The notes beneath the pieces were generated by a model. That model was not told the origin of the DNA and searched no databases. It saw only the letters and a program-made list of their open reading frames with translations. Source: JBQCHF01 sp051953655 (GTDB taxonomy: Bacteria; Actinomycetota; Actinomycetes; Motilibacterales; Motilibacteraceae). Taken from it: a DNA stretch of 20,329 nucleotides. Both the position numbers and the translations under genes were made by a program. The stretch covers positions 1 to 20,329 of the forward strand of contig JBQCIO010000264.1 of the NCBI GenBank assembly GCA_051953655.1. Direction: 5' to 3'. Shown here piece after piece: positions 1 through 7,898 of the stretch; the first letter of the stretch is position 1; every line of letters starts with the position of its first letter.

Positions 1-43
1 GCTCGCGAACCGTGGAATCCCGACCGGCTGTGTTGTCGTCGTC

Positions 44-66
44 CCTCGTAGAACACCGCTACGAGG
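44..66 (-). terminator. Perfect 8-bp inverted repeat downstream of the first cell-wall-binding gene
   Basis: CCTCGTAG (44-51) and CTACGAGG (59-66) are exact reverse complements around a 7-nt loop. The hairpin lies 71 bases past the stop of the minus-strand gene that ends at 138. A terminator role fits that position, but no T-run follows on either strand. The rest of 1-137 shows nothing else I can support. Confidence 0.35.
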
Positions 67-137
67 AACTCCTCCGCCGTGCCGGACCGGGCGCCACGGC
101 CCGCTCCCTGATCGACGGAAGATCCACCAGACACGAC

Positions 138-1250
138 CTAGCGGATGGCGGTGAGCGCCGCGCTCGCCACGCCCGAGCTGACGACCCCGGTGCCGCCGTA
201 GATGTCGACCTCGGCGATCGAGGCCCGGTAGCGGCTCAGGAACGTGCTGGACGCGGGGCTGAGCGCGGTCGGCTTGGTGAGCAGCATGGGCGCGCCGACG
301 TAGGCGGCGTCCAGGCCCCCGGCCAGGGCGTCCGGGAACGCGACCCCGCTGGCCAGGCCGGCGATGAGCGGTCCCTGGGCGGTGTTGGTGTTGCCGTAGA
401 AGTACTCGGCGACCTTGGCCGCGGTGGCGTAGCGGTCGGCCCCGACGAACGACGCCGAGACCGGGAGCCCCGCGCTCTTCGCTGCCGTAGCGGCCTGGCC
501 GCCCACGGCGTAGAGGTCCGCGTCGGAGTGCGCCCGCACGAAGTCGGCCACCTCCGCGGTCACGGCCGAGCCCTTGGTGAGCAGGACCACCCCGTTGACC
601 GGGGTGCCGGCGCCGTCGGTGCCCGAGACGCCGGCCATGGCGTTCCCCGCCCCCAGCGCGTCGGCGAAGCCGGTGCCGCTGGCCAGGGCGATGCTGGCGA
701 CGTCGCCCACCTCGTCGGCCACCTTGAGCGCGGTGGCGTAGCGGTCGGCGCCCCCGAGCCGCTGGACGGCGAAGTGGTTGTTCTTCAGCGTCTGCAGGAC
801 GGTGTCGGACAGCGCCGCGGTCCCCCCCAGCAGGTAGACGGTCTTGCCCGCCGGCAGCACCCGCTTGATCTCGGTGAGCACCCGCGAGTCCAGCCCGCTG
901 GTGGGCGTGAGCAGCAGCGGGCCGTTCTTGACGAACGCGAGGGGCACGCCGGACAGCGCGTCGGCGAAGGCGTAGGACCCGGCCAGCACCACCGCCTGCG
1001 CGCCGGTGCTGGTGCCGGCGGCGTCGAAGATGTCCTGCGAGGCGGCGATGGCCGTCTCGATGCGGTCCTTGCCCGAGTAGCGGCACACTTGGTCCGGGCT
1101 GCCCTGGCAGGACCCGACCACCACCGCGGCCGAGGCGGCTCCGGCGCCGACGGCGGCCGCCGGGACGAGCCCCAGGGCCAGCGCTGCCGCTGCGGCGACG
1201 GCGGCGACCCGGCGTCGGGCGCGGGCGGTGCGGTGGGACGGAGCAGGCAT
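138..1250 (-). CDS. Secreted cell-wall-binding repeat 2 family protein (first of a tandem pair)
   Basis: The 370-aa product begins with a basic stretch (residues 7-14) and an Ala-rich hydrophobic segment ending in ASA at 39-41, a plausible signal peptidase I site. The mature part holds three repeats of the cell-wall-binding repeat 2 type (PF04122), roughly residues 57-155, 160-258 and 266-362. Each has a DRYxTA-like start (DRIETA, DRYATA, DRYATA), a FADAL or FPDAL core, an LLLT or VLLT strand and a closing GG motif (YLLGG, YAVGG, IYGGT). A Cys pair, C48 and C56, sits just before repeat 1. In this family the repeats anchor proteins to cell-wall polymers. There is no separate catalytic domain, so the role beyond surface binding is unknown. 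The ATG at 1250 has GGGAGA six bases upstream. It follows its paralogue at 1406-2506 in the same direction. Confidence 0.9.
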   Translation of the reverse strand: MPAPSHRTARARRRVAAVAAAAALALGLVPAAAVGAGAASAAVVVGSCQGSPDQVCRYSGKDRIETAIAASQDIFDAAGTSTGAQAVVLAGSYAFADALSGVPLAFVKNGPLLLTPTSGLDSRVLTEIKRVLPAGKTVYLLGGTAALSDTVLQTLKNNHFAVQRLGGADRYATALKVADEVGDVASIALASGTGFADALGAGNAMAGVSGTDGAGTPVNGVVLLTKGSAVTAEVADFVRAHSDADLYAVGGQAATAAKSAGLPVSASFVGADRYATAAKVAEYFYGNTNTAQGPLIAGLASGVAFPDALAGGLDAAYVGAPMLLTKPTALSPASSTFLSRYRASIAEVDIYGGTGVVSSGVASAALTAIR

Positions 1251-1357
1251 CGAGCATCTCCCTGGTGGTCGAGCGGCGAGCGGCTGGAGCAGGGCCCTGG
1301 CGGGGGATGCTCCGACGAGGCCGGGCGGACCGGCCTCGCTCCTGCTCTATCGGCAGC

Positions 1358-1394
1358 ACCGGGCCGGGTCCGCAGGGGCGGGACCCGGCCCGGT
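1358..1394 (-). terminator. Strong GC-rich hairpin between the two cell-wall-binding genes
   Basis: ACCGGGCCGGGTCC (1358-1371) pairs perfectly with GGACCCGGCCCGGT (1381-1394) over a 9-nt loop, giving a 14-bp stem. It begins 11 bases after the stop of the minus-strand gene ending at 1406. There is no T-tract, which is common for actinobacterial terminators. It would separate transcription of the two paralogues. Confidence 0.7.
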
Positions 1395-1405
1395 CGGGCG
1401 GGCGG

Positions 1406-2506
1406 CTAGCCGATCGCGGCCCGGGCAGCGGCGGCGGTGCTGCTGGAGACCGACCCGGTGCCGCCGTAGACGACGACGCGGGACAGCGACGGGCCGTAGT
1501 AGTGCAGGAAGTCCTCGGTGCTGGGGTCGAGGGAGGCGGCCTTCGTGAGCAGCAGCGGAGCGCCGTAGACGGCGGCGTGGACGCCACCGGCGAGCGCGTC
1601 GGGGAAGTTCTCCCCGCTGGCGACGCCGGCCGTCGACGGTCCGTCGGCCGCGCTGTCGGCGCCGTAGAAGGCGTCGGCGATCATGGCCGCGGTCTCGTAG
1701 CGGTCCTTGCCGACGAACTCGGCGGTCGTGGTGAGGTCGGCGTTCTTGGCCGCCTGGGCGGCGGCGCCGCCGGCCGCGAGCACCTTGGTGTCGGCCTGCG
1801 CGGCGAGGAAGGTCTTGACCACGTCGGGCACCGAGGTGCCCTTGGTCAGCAGGACCGCGCCGTGCGTGGGCGCGGCCGGGTCGGTGGAGTCCTCGTAGGC
1901 CATCGCGTTGCCCGCGGTGAGCGCGTCGGGGAACGACAGGCCGCTGGCCAGCGTGGCGTAGGACAGCGGCGCCAGCTGCTCGGCCACCTTGACCGAGGTC
2001 TCGTAGCGGTCGGCGCCGGCGAGCCGGGTCGGGGTGAAGCCCGCGTCGGTGAGGGCGTCGAGGACGCCCTTGGACAGCGACGCCTCGCCGCCGAGCAGGT
2101 AGACGGTGCCCTTGGGGGCGAGCACCCGCTGGATCTCGGTGAGGACGTCCCCGCGCAGCGCGGTGCCCGGCGTGAGCAGCAGCGGGCCGTGCTTGACGTA
2201 GGCGAGCGGCACGCCGGAGACGGCGTCGGCGAAGGCAGTCCCCCCCGCGAGCACCACGGCCTTGGCCACGCTGTCGGCGGGTGCGGTGGTGTCGTCGGCG
2301 CTGGCCCACAGCTCCTGGGAGGCCGCGATGGCGGTCTCGTAGCGGTCCTGCCCGTAGATGCGGCAGAGGGACCCGCTGGACGTGGTGCGGCAGTCGGTGG
2401 TCGGCTCGGCCGAGGCGGCGCCGACGGCCAGGGTGGACAGGGCGGAGACTGCGGCGGTGAGCGCGAGAGCGCGCAGGCCGGTGCGCCCGAACGGCTGGCG
2501 AAGCAT
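1406..2506 (-). CDS. Secreted cell-wall-binding repeat 2 family protein (second of a tandem pair)
   Basis: The 366-aa product has a signal peptide with hydrophobic residues from about 11 to 30 and a likely cut after ASA at 31-33. Three cell-wall-binding repeat 2 units follow, recognisable by DRYETA/DRYETS, FADAV or FPDAL, LLLT or VLLT and a final GG motif (YLLGG, AAGGA, VYGGT). It is clearly paralogous to the gene at 138-1250, with the same length, repeat number and order, and the same Cys pair ahead of repeat 1 (C39 and C48 here). The sequences have diverged substantially, so the duplication is not recent. The ATG at 2506 is preceded by AGGAG at 2514-2518 with a 7-base spacer. The role is surface attachment by family resemblance; the partner or ligand is unknown. 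The 129 bases upstream to the next gene hold nothing recognisable. Confidence 0.9.
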   Translation of the reverse strand: MLRQPFGRTGLRALALTAAVSALSTLAVGAASAEPTTDCRTTSSGSLCRIYGQDRYETAIAASQELWASADDTTAPADSVAKAVVLAGGTAFADAVSGVPLAYVKHGPLLLTPGTALRGDVLTEIQRVLAPKGTVYLLGGEASLSKGVLDALTDAGFTPTRLAGADRYETSVKVAEQLAPLSYATLASGLSFPDALTAGNAMAYEDSTDPAAPTHGAVLLTKGTSVPDVVKTFLAAQADTKVLAAGGAAAQAAKNADLTTTAEFVGKDRYETAAMIADAFYGADSAADGPSTAGVASGENFPDALAGGVHAAVYGAPLLLTKAASLDPSTEDFLHYYGPSLSRVVVYGGTGSVSSSTAAAARAAIG

Positions 2507-2635
2507 GGGGGGACTCCTGTGAGAGACGCGCTCAGGACCGGCGCGGCGCTCGCAGGATAGGGGAGGGGTGCGACGGTTGCGGGCGTTTCGGGCGAAGTGC
2601 CGGGTGCTGGTCAGGCCACCGTCGGGCCACCGTCG

Positions 2636-3892
2636 TCAGACCACCTTGGTCAGCGTCGGCCGCAGCCGGGTGACGAACACCAGCTGCCCGAGGCCGACCG
2701 CCAGCAGCACCGCCCACGGCACGCCGGTGCCGCCGGTCGCGTCCCGCAGCGCACCGAAGACGACCGGGCCGAGCGAGGCGGCGGTATAGCTGATGAGGAA
2801 CACCAGCGCGGTGAGGCGAGCGGCCGCGGTGGGGCTGGCGCTGTAGACGACGAGGAGCACCAGGCCCAGGGGGAAGCCGGCGCCGAGGCCCAGCCCGAGC
2901 AGGAGCACCCACAGCAGGGGCGCGGCGCCGGGTGCCAGAGTCATGCCCACGCAGCCGACGGCCGTGATGAGCACCGCCGGTGCCAGCAGCCAGCGCAGGT
3001 CCCGCACCCGGTCGGCCAGCGCCGGGGCGGCGATGCCGGAGAACGCCTGGCTCACCGTGAAGATGGTCAGCATGCTCGCCGCCGCGGAGGGGCTGCGACC
3101 GAGATCCTCATAGGTGGCCGGGATCCAGCTCACCTGCGTGTAGAACTCCCAGGAGTTGCCGACCAGGTAGCCGGCCAGCAGCCACGCGGTGACCGACCGG
3201 TAGGGCAGCCCGGCCCGCTCGGCCGCGGGGAGCGTGACGTGGCCGGCGCGCAGGTGACGGGTGACCGGCAGCCAGACCAGCAGGGCCAGCACGGTGAGCA
3301 CCGACCACGACGACAGCGAGGCCTGCCACGAGCCGAGCAGGTGCGAGAGCGGCACGGACAGCTGGCTGGCCACCGCGGCGCTGGCCATCATCCCGCCCAT
3401 GTAGAGGCCGGTGGCCAGCCCCGAGCGGCTCGCGAAGTGCTCCTTGACCACGCCGGGCAGCAGGGTGCCGGCGATCGCGATGCCCACGCCGGCCAGGAGG
3501 GCGCCGAGGTAGAGCAGCGCGGCCGCGCCGCCGCCGAGCCGGACCAGCGTGCCGGCCAGCACCAGCACCAGGGCCACCGTGACGCCGGCCTCCCGGCCGA
3601 TGCGGTGCGCGAGCGACTGCGCGGCGGGCGCGAACAGGCCCATGCACAGCACCGGCAGGGTGGTGAGCAGGCCGGCCGCGGCCCCTCCGAGGTGCAGGTC
3701 CTCGCTGATGGTGACCAGCAGCGGCGGCACCGAGGTGATGGGCGCGCGCAGGTTGAGCGAGACCAGCACCACGGCGGCCGCGAGCAGCACCGGGGCCGGC
3801 GGGGCCGGCAGCGGGCGGGACCCCTGGTCGTTGTTCGACCCGGTGGTCGGGGCGGCCTGCTGGGCCTGCTCGGCCTCCGGTGGCGTGCTCAT
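2636..3892 (-). CDS. MFS transporter, CynX/NimT-like
   Basis: This 418-aa protein has a soluble Pro/Gln-rich N-terminus (about 30 residues) and then about twelve hydrophobic segments, the layout of a major facilitator. The NLRAPITSVPPLL stretch in the first membrane segment resembles the CynX/NimT group, named for E. coli cyanate transporter CynX and 2-nitroimidazole exporter NimT. Most members have no proven substrate. The start at 3892 is preferred because GGGAGG lies nine bases upstream; the in-frame ATG at 3901 abuts that ribosome site and leaves no spacer. It is the last gene of the minus-strand AllHFG-like operon, 104 bases after the DUF1116 gene. Context suggests movement of a pathway substrate, a product such as oxamate, or a toxic by-product. 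That is inference. Confidence 0.85.
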   Translation of the reverse strand: MSTPPEAEQAQQAAPTTGSNNDQGSRPLPAPPAPVLLAAAVVLVSLNLRAPITSVPPLLVTISEDLHLGGAAAGLLTTLPVLCMGLFAPAAQSLAHRIGREAGVTVALVLVLAGTLVRLGGGAAALLYLGALLAGVGIAIAGTLLPGVVKEHFASRSGLATGLYMGGMMASAAVASQLSVPLSHLLGSWQASLSSWSVLTVLALLVWLPVTRHLRAGHVTLPAAERAGLPYRSVTAWLLAGYLVGNSWEFYTQVSWIPATYEDLGRSPSAAASMLTIFTVSQAFSGIAAPALADRVRDLRWLLAPAVLITAVGCVGMTLAPGAAPLLWVLLLGLGLGAGFPLGLVLLVVYSASPTAAARLTALVFLISYTAASLGPVVFGALRDATGGTGVPWAVLLAVGLGQLVFVTRLRPTLTKVV

Positions 3893-3909
3893 GGGCTCCA
3901 TCCTCCCAG

Positions 3910-3935
3910 CCGGCTCGCACACCGGAGCGAGCCGG
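3910..3935 (-). other. Inverted repeat between the DUF1116 and MFS genes
   Basis: CCGGCTCGC (3910-3918) pairs with GCGAGCCGG (3927-3935) over an 8-nt loop. It lies directly upstream of the MFS ribosome binding site (about 3902-3907), in the only sizeable gap of the minus-strand operon. It could be a partial terminator, a processing site or an operator. Nothing distinguishes these. Confidence 0.35.
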
Positions 3936-3996
3936 GACGGACCGGACGGGGCCCGGGGTGCTCCGACCGGGAGCGCCGCGCACTCCGGGTCGGGGT

Positions 3997-5451
3997 TCAG
4001 AGCGGCGGAGCGGCCTCGGCGAGCGCCCGCAGCGCCGCGGGGAAGACGTCCGGCGGCGGGGTGACCAGCCCGGCGCCGACCTGCCCGGTCCCGGCCACCC
4101 GGCCGGCCATGCCGGTGTTGATCTGCGGCAGGACGCCGGTCCGCACGACCCGGGTGACGTCGACGCCGGTCGGCGTGCCGCGGAACCCGAGCACCGGCAC
4201 CTGGTACGCCGGGTGCTCGGCGAGGGTGATCTCGTACATCCGCTCGGTGGTGGCCAGGGCCAGCGGCACGTCGCCGCCGACGAACCGCACGATCGCCGGC
4301 GCCGCCGCCATCGCGAAGCCGCCGATCCCGGCGGTCTCGGTGATCGCCGAGTCGCCGATGTCCGGGTTGGCGTCCTCGGGGCCGAAGGCGCCCAGGAACA
4401 GGCCCTCGGGGGTGAGGGCGGGGGCGGTGAACCACCGGTCGCCGGTGCCGGAGACCTGGATGCCGAAGTCGGTGCCGTTGCGGGCCATCGCGACGACCAG
4501 CGTCGAGCCGGGTTCGCCGCGGGCGATGTCGGTGGCCAGCTTGCAGGCCGGCATGACCAGGTTGAGGAAGAAGTGGTCGTTGCCGGCGACGAACCGCACG
4601 CACTCGGCGACGTCCGCGGACGCCGCCCCGCTGTCGATCATCGCCGGCAGCAGCTCGCGCAGCAGCATGTGCGTGCCGGCGCGGTTGCGGTGGTGGCCCT
4701 CGTCGCCCATCTGCAGCATTTGGGCGACGATCGCGCGGACGTCGACCGGGCCCGTCGTCTGGACGGTGGCCCGCACGGCCCGCTGCAGGAGCGGGCCGAG
4801 CACCGCGGACATCCAGCGCAGCCGGTCGAGCACCTCCGGTCCGTAGGCGCCGTAGCGCAGGACCTTGCCCAGCCCCTCGTTCAGGGAGCACCAGGCCCGG
4901 CCGCCGTGCACCGGGTCCTCCAGCTCGAACATCCACATCGACGGGCTCACCACGCCCGCCATCGGACCGACCGCCGAGCGCGAGTGGCAGGGCGCGAGCT
5001 CGGCCGCCCCGGCGGCGAGCCGGCGCGCCGCGTCCTCGGGGTCCTCGGCGAGCCCCTCGAACACCATGGCGCCCTGCAACGCGCCGCGCATCGGGCCGGA
5101 GGCGCGCTCCCAGTCCAGCGGGGGACCGGCGTGCAGGAACTGGCCGGCCTCGAGGCCGAGGGCCTCGCGCGCCGGGCGGACGTCGACCAGGCGGGCTCCG
5201 GCCGCCAGCATCCGGCCCACCGCGCGCTCGTTGGCGGCGGCCCGGCGCGGGTCGGCCATGACCCGGGCCAGCAGCTCGGGCAGGTCGGCCGGTGCCGCGG
5301 GCCGGCCGGACGCCGGAGTGCCGGTCAGGGTCGTCCAGGGCGGCCGCCAGTCCACCCGCTCCACCGCGACGGCCTGCTCCGACAGTGCGTCGGAGAACAG
5401 GTCCGCGCCGGCGGCCACGACGTGCGGCTCGGCGGACAGCAGCTCGGTCAC
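3997..5451 (-). CDS. DUF1116 family protein, AllG-like subunit of oxamate carbamoyltransferase
   Basis: The 484-aa product resembles the DUF1116 family, whose E. coli member YlbE was renamed AllG, one of three subunits of oxamate carbamoyltransferase (AllFGH). That complex releases carbamoyl phosphate from oxalurate during anaerobic allantoin use. Conserved-looking blocks are MGDEGHHRNR (248-257), GNDHFFLN (290-297) and MARNGTDFG (322-330), rich in charged and polar residues suited to an active site. The GTG at 5451 overlaps the stop of the FdrA-like gene by four bases (GTGA), with AGGAG six bases upstream, which fixes the start and points to translational coupling. The three All-type genes occur together and in order, which supports one complex. 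The exact substrate here is not known, because no allantoin enzymes are nearby. Confidence 0.87.
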   Translation of the reverse strand: MTELLSAEPHVVAAGADLFSDALSEQAVAVERVDWRPPWTTLTGTPASGRPAAPADLPELLARVMADPRRAAANERAVGRMLAAGARLVDVRPAREALGLEAGQFLHAGPPLDWERASGPMRGALQGAMVFEGLAEDPEDAARRLAAGAAELAPCHSRSAVGPMAGVVSPSMWMFELEDPVHGGRAWCSLNEGLGKVLRYGAYGPEVLDRLRWMSAVLGPLLQRAVRATVQTTGPVDVRAIVAQMLQMGDEGHHRNRAGTHMLLRELLPAMIDSGAASADVAECVRFVAGNDHFFLNLVMPACKLATDIARGEPGSTLVVAMARNGTDFGIQVSGTGDRWFTAPALTPEGLFLGAFGPEDANPDIGDSAITETAGIGGFAMAAAPAIVRFVGGDVPLALATTERMYEITLAEHPAYQVPVLGFRGTPTGVDVTRVVRTGVLPQINTGMAGRVAGTGQVGAGLVTPPPDVFPAALRALAEAAPPL

Positions 5452-6959
5452 CGTTGCTCCTCCTCGGTCGTCGCCGGGGCTGCCACGAGCGCGGCGGCGG
5501 CCCGGGCCGCCGCCGCGTTGGACAGCAGCACGTGCGCGCCGGCGTCGGCCAGCTGCCGGGCCTGCCGTTCCAGCCCCTGCGGGTCGCCGCTGGTGCCGGT
5601 GAGCGAGACGACGACGGGCACCGCGCTGCCCTGGACGGCGAGAGCCAGGGACGCCGCCGGGTCCGGATGGGCACCGTGGCCTAGCACCACGTCGAGGAGC
5701 ACGGCGCCGGTGGCCGGTTCGTCGAGCACCTCGGCGAGCCGCTCGAGCCGGAGGGACGGGTCGATCATCGGGTGCGGGCGGCCGGCGGTGAGGGCGTCGT
5801 CGCCGAAGTCGACCATCCAGTGGCCGTCGCTGCGCAGGTCCGCGGGCAAAGACCAGGCGGGGTCGAGCGGGATGTTCGACCGGACCGGTCCGAGCAGCTC
5901 GGCGGCGACGACCATCGCCTCGTCGCACAGGGTGCCGCCGCAGAACAGGCCCCGCAGGGCGCCGCCGGGGCGGGGAGAGGGCCGCGCCTGCCCCCACTCC
6001 GGCCATGGCTGCGGGTCCCGGCCCAGCGCCGCGAGGACCGACCCGGCCACGTCGGTGAGGTCGGGGCGGCCGCGGCCGAGGGTGGCCATGACGACCGGTG
6101 TTCTCGACGACGAGGCGTAGGACTCGAGCGAGGCGGCCACATCAGGGTCGGCGGGCTTGCTCACCAGCACGACGAGCTCGGTGGCCGGGTCGGCGTCGAG
6201 CAGCGCCATCGCCTGCCGGGTGGAGCGTGCTCCCACGGCCGCGGAGAGGTCGCGACCGCCCACCCCGAGGCAGTGCGAGATGCCGACGCCGGCCGCGTCC
6301 AGCAAGGCCATCAGGTGCTGGGCGCCGGTGCCGGACGCCGCCACGATCCCCACCGGCCCGGGCCGGACGACGTCGGCGAAGCCGAGGCCGACGCCCCCGA
6401 CGACCGCGGTGCCGCAGTCCGGGCCCATGACGAGCAGACCCCGGCGGGCCCCCTCCTCCTTGAGCCGGACCTCCTGCTCCACCGGCACGTTGTCGCTGAA
6501 CACCATGACGTGCAGGCCCGCCTCCAGCGCGTCCATCGCCTCGGCGAACGCGTAGGGGCCGGGCACCGAGACCAGGGCGAGGTCGACGCCGCGGGCAGCG
6601 GCCGCCCGCACGGTGCGCGCACGGGTGGGGCGCTCCGCACCGGCAGACGCGGTGCCCTGCTGCGCGAGGGCGACCTCGACGGCTGCCAGGGCGGCGGCGA
6701 GCGACTCCTCGTCGGCGGAACGGACCGCGACCACGAGATCGTTGGGGCCGGCGTCGGGCCGGTCGAAGCCCATCCCGTCGAGCAGCTCGAGGTTGAGCGG
6801 CGTGGCCATCGCGACCAGGGCGGCCGACACGCCGGGCACCTGCTGCGCGGCGCGGCTGACCTGCATGAGGGACACCGAGTCGCGGTAGGCACCGGCTCGG
6901 ACCTCGAGGTGCGCCCTCCCGGCGCCGACGGGTCGTCCGGTGCTGACGGGTGCGCTCAC
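5448..6959 (-). CDS. FdrA-like protein, AllF-type subunit of oxamate carbamoyltransferase
   Basis: The 503-aa product is FdrA-like, with an acyl-CoA synthetase/succinyl-CoA ligase type fold. Visible marks are MGPDCGTAVVGGVGLGFAD (178-196), which is highly characteristic of FdrA, then GIVAASGTGAQ (204-214) and a VGGRDLS segment. A second, ligase-like half follows, with VLGHGAHPDPA near residue 410. E. coli FdrA (about 555 aa), now AllF, is part of oxamate carbamoyltransferase. This copy is about 50 residues shorter. The GTG at 6959 overlaps the DUF2877 stop by four bases (GTGA) and has AGGAGG seven bases upstream. The gene sits between the DUF2877 and DUF1116 genes in the order seen for allH/allF/allG-type sets. 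Family assignment is firm; the reaction in this host is inferred. Confidence 0.88.
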   Translation of the reverse strand: MSAPVSTGRPVGAGRAHLEVRAGAYRDSVSLMQVSRAAQQVPGVSAALVAMATPLNLELLDGMGFDRPDAGPNDLVVAVRSADEESLAAALAAVEVALAQQGTASAGAERPTRARTVRAAAARGVDLALVSVPGPYAFAEAMDALEAGLHVMVFSDNVPVEQEVRLKEEGARRGLLVMGPDCGTAVVGGVGLGFADVVRPGPVGIVAASGTGAQHLMALLDAAGVGISHCLGVGGRDLSAAVGARSTRQAMALLDADPATELVVLVSKPADPDVAASLESYASSSRTPVVMATLGRGRPDLTDVAGSVLAALGRDPQPWPEWGQARPSPRPGGALRGLFCGGTLCDEAMVVAAELLGPVRSNIPLDPAWSLPADLRSDGHWMVDFGDDALTAGRPHPMIDPSLRLERLAEVLDEPATGAVLLDVVLGHGAHPDPAASLALAVQGSAVPVVVSLTGTSGDPQGLERQARQLADAGAHVLLSNAAAARAAAALVAAPATTEEEQR

Positions 6960-7864
6960 GCCACCGCCTCCTCTCGTCGCGGGGCCGGCTCTGCCGGCCC
7001 GCAGGTCCTCCAGCGAGTCTTCTCCGACGGCGAGTCGGAGACAGCGGCCGCGCGCAGCGCCAGCAGGGCGCCGGCGGCGAGGCAGGCACCGGAGGTGTGG
7101 CCGACGGAGAGGAGCTGCCGCAGTGCCGCGGCGGCGCGATCGGGCGTCGGGGCGCTGAGCAGTGCCGCCAGGTCGGGAAGGACCGCGCCGTCGGCGGCGG
7201 CCACCAGCAGCGCCGCGGACAGCCGCGTCGTGCGCACCGGCGCGAGCCGGCGGACGACGTCGGCGAGCGGGGCGGCCGCGGGGAGGGACGCCGCGCGCAG
7301 CCCGGCCAGGGCGCCGCACAGCAGGTCGTCGCCCGCCGGGGTGAGGCCGGGGCCGAGGCCGATCAGGGCTGCCACCGCACGCCCGAGCCCTTCCGCGCCG
7401 GACACGTGCGTCGTCAGCACCGTGGCCAGGTGCTCAGCCGGGGAACGGACGTCCGCCGGCAGCGGCGGCAGCGGCAGGTGCCTCCACCCGTCCCGGAGGG
7501 GACCGGACGGACGGGCGGTCCACCAGCGCCGGGGGAGCAGCGTGGTCGTCGCCAGCTCCACCCGGCCCTCGCCGACGCGCACGTCGAGGTCGTCGGCCCG
7601 AAGCAGGTCGAGGCAGCGGGCCGTGTCGGTCGCCGGCAGCACCACCCCGATGGGCTGTCTGACAGCGCCGGGTGCGAGCAGGGCGAGCACGTCGCGGCCG
7701 CGTGCCGCGCCCTCGACCGCGAGGTAGGCCGCCTGCGGGAAGACGCCGAGGACCCGCACGGGCCGGGCCGGTCCGTCGATCAGCGCGGCGACCTGAGCCG
7801 ACGCGGCGACCGGAACCGGATCGCTCGCCCCGGCACGATGCGCGAGGTTCCCGCCCGAATGCAC
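6956..7864 (-). CDS. DUF2877 family protein, AllH-like subunit of oxamate carbamoyltransferase
   Basis: The 302-aa product carries the DUF2877 signatures GLGPGLTPAGDD (169-180), a polar RTTRLS block (211-216) and GHTSG (255-259). E. coli YlbF (AllH, about 270 aa) is the third subunit of oxamate carbamoyltransferase, so length and motifs agree. It is the first gene of the minus-strand operon. The GTG at 7864 has no ribosome site, but TAGCGT ends exactly six bases before it on the coding strand, the pattern of a leaderless actinobacterial mRNA. It is head-to-head with the PucR regulator gene across only 34 bases, which suggests that regulator controls it. The individual role of DUF2877 in the complex is not defined by the sequence. 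Confidence 0.85.
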   Translation of the reverse strand: MHSGGNLAHRAGASDPVPVAASAQVAALIDGPARPVRVLGVFPQAAYLAVEGAARGRDVLALLAPGAVRQPIGVVLPATDTARCLDLLRADDLDVRVGEGRVELATTTLLPRRWWTARPSGPLRDGWRHLPLPPLPADVRSPAEHLATVLTTHVSGAEGLGRAVAALIGLGPGLTPAGDDLLCGALAGLRAASLPAAAPLADVVRRLAPVRTTRLSAALLVAAADGAVLPDLAALLSAPTPDRAAAALRQLLSVGHTSGACLAAGALLALRAAAVSDSPSEKTRWRTCGPAEPAPRREEAVA

Positions 7865-7898
7865 GGCGCGACGCTAACCGCGCGACTACCGTCCCCCC
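7865..7898. promoter_or_regulatory. 34-bp divergent promoter region between the AllH-like gene and pucR
   Basis: On the minus strand, TAGCGT (7876-7871) is followed by six bases and then the GTG at 7864. On the plus strand, TACCGT (7887-7892) is followed by six bases and then the ATG at 7899. Both match the TANNNT -10 element placed for leaderless transcripts. Neither has a clear TTGACA-like -35. The 7-base direct repeat GCGCGAC occurs at 7866-7872 and 7880-7886, 14 bases apart, and is a candidate operator for the adjacent regulator. Promoter function is inferred from spacing and context. Confidence 0.6.

Noticed and set aside
3893..5674. An N-terminal extension of the MFS protein running into the DUF1116 region
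   Set aside because: The extension is an out-of-frame shadow of the DUF1116 gene. The GGGAGG site supports the start at 3892.
2597..7727. Very long plus-strand open frames opposite the MFS, DUF1116, FdrA and DUF2877 genes
   Set aside because: Their products are Arg/Gly/Ala-rich with no family resemblance, as expected for antisense frames of GC-rich genes. The minus-strand frames have clear family motifs and coupled starts.
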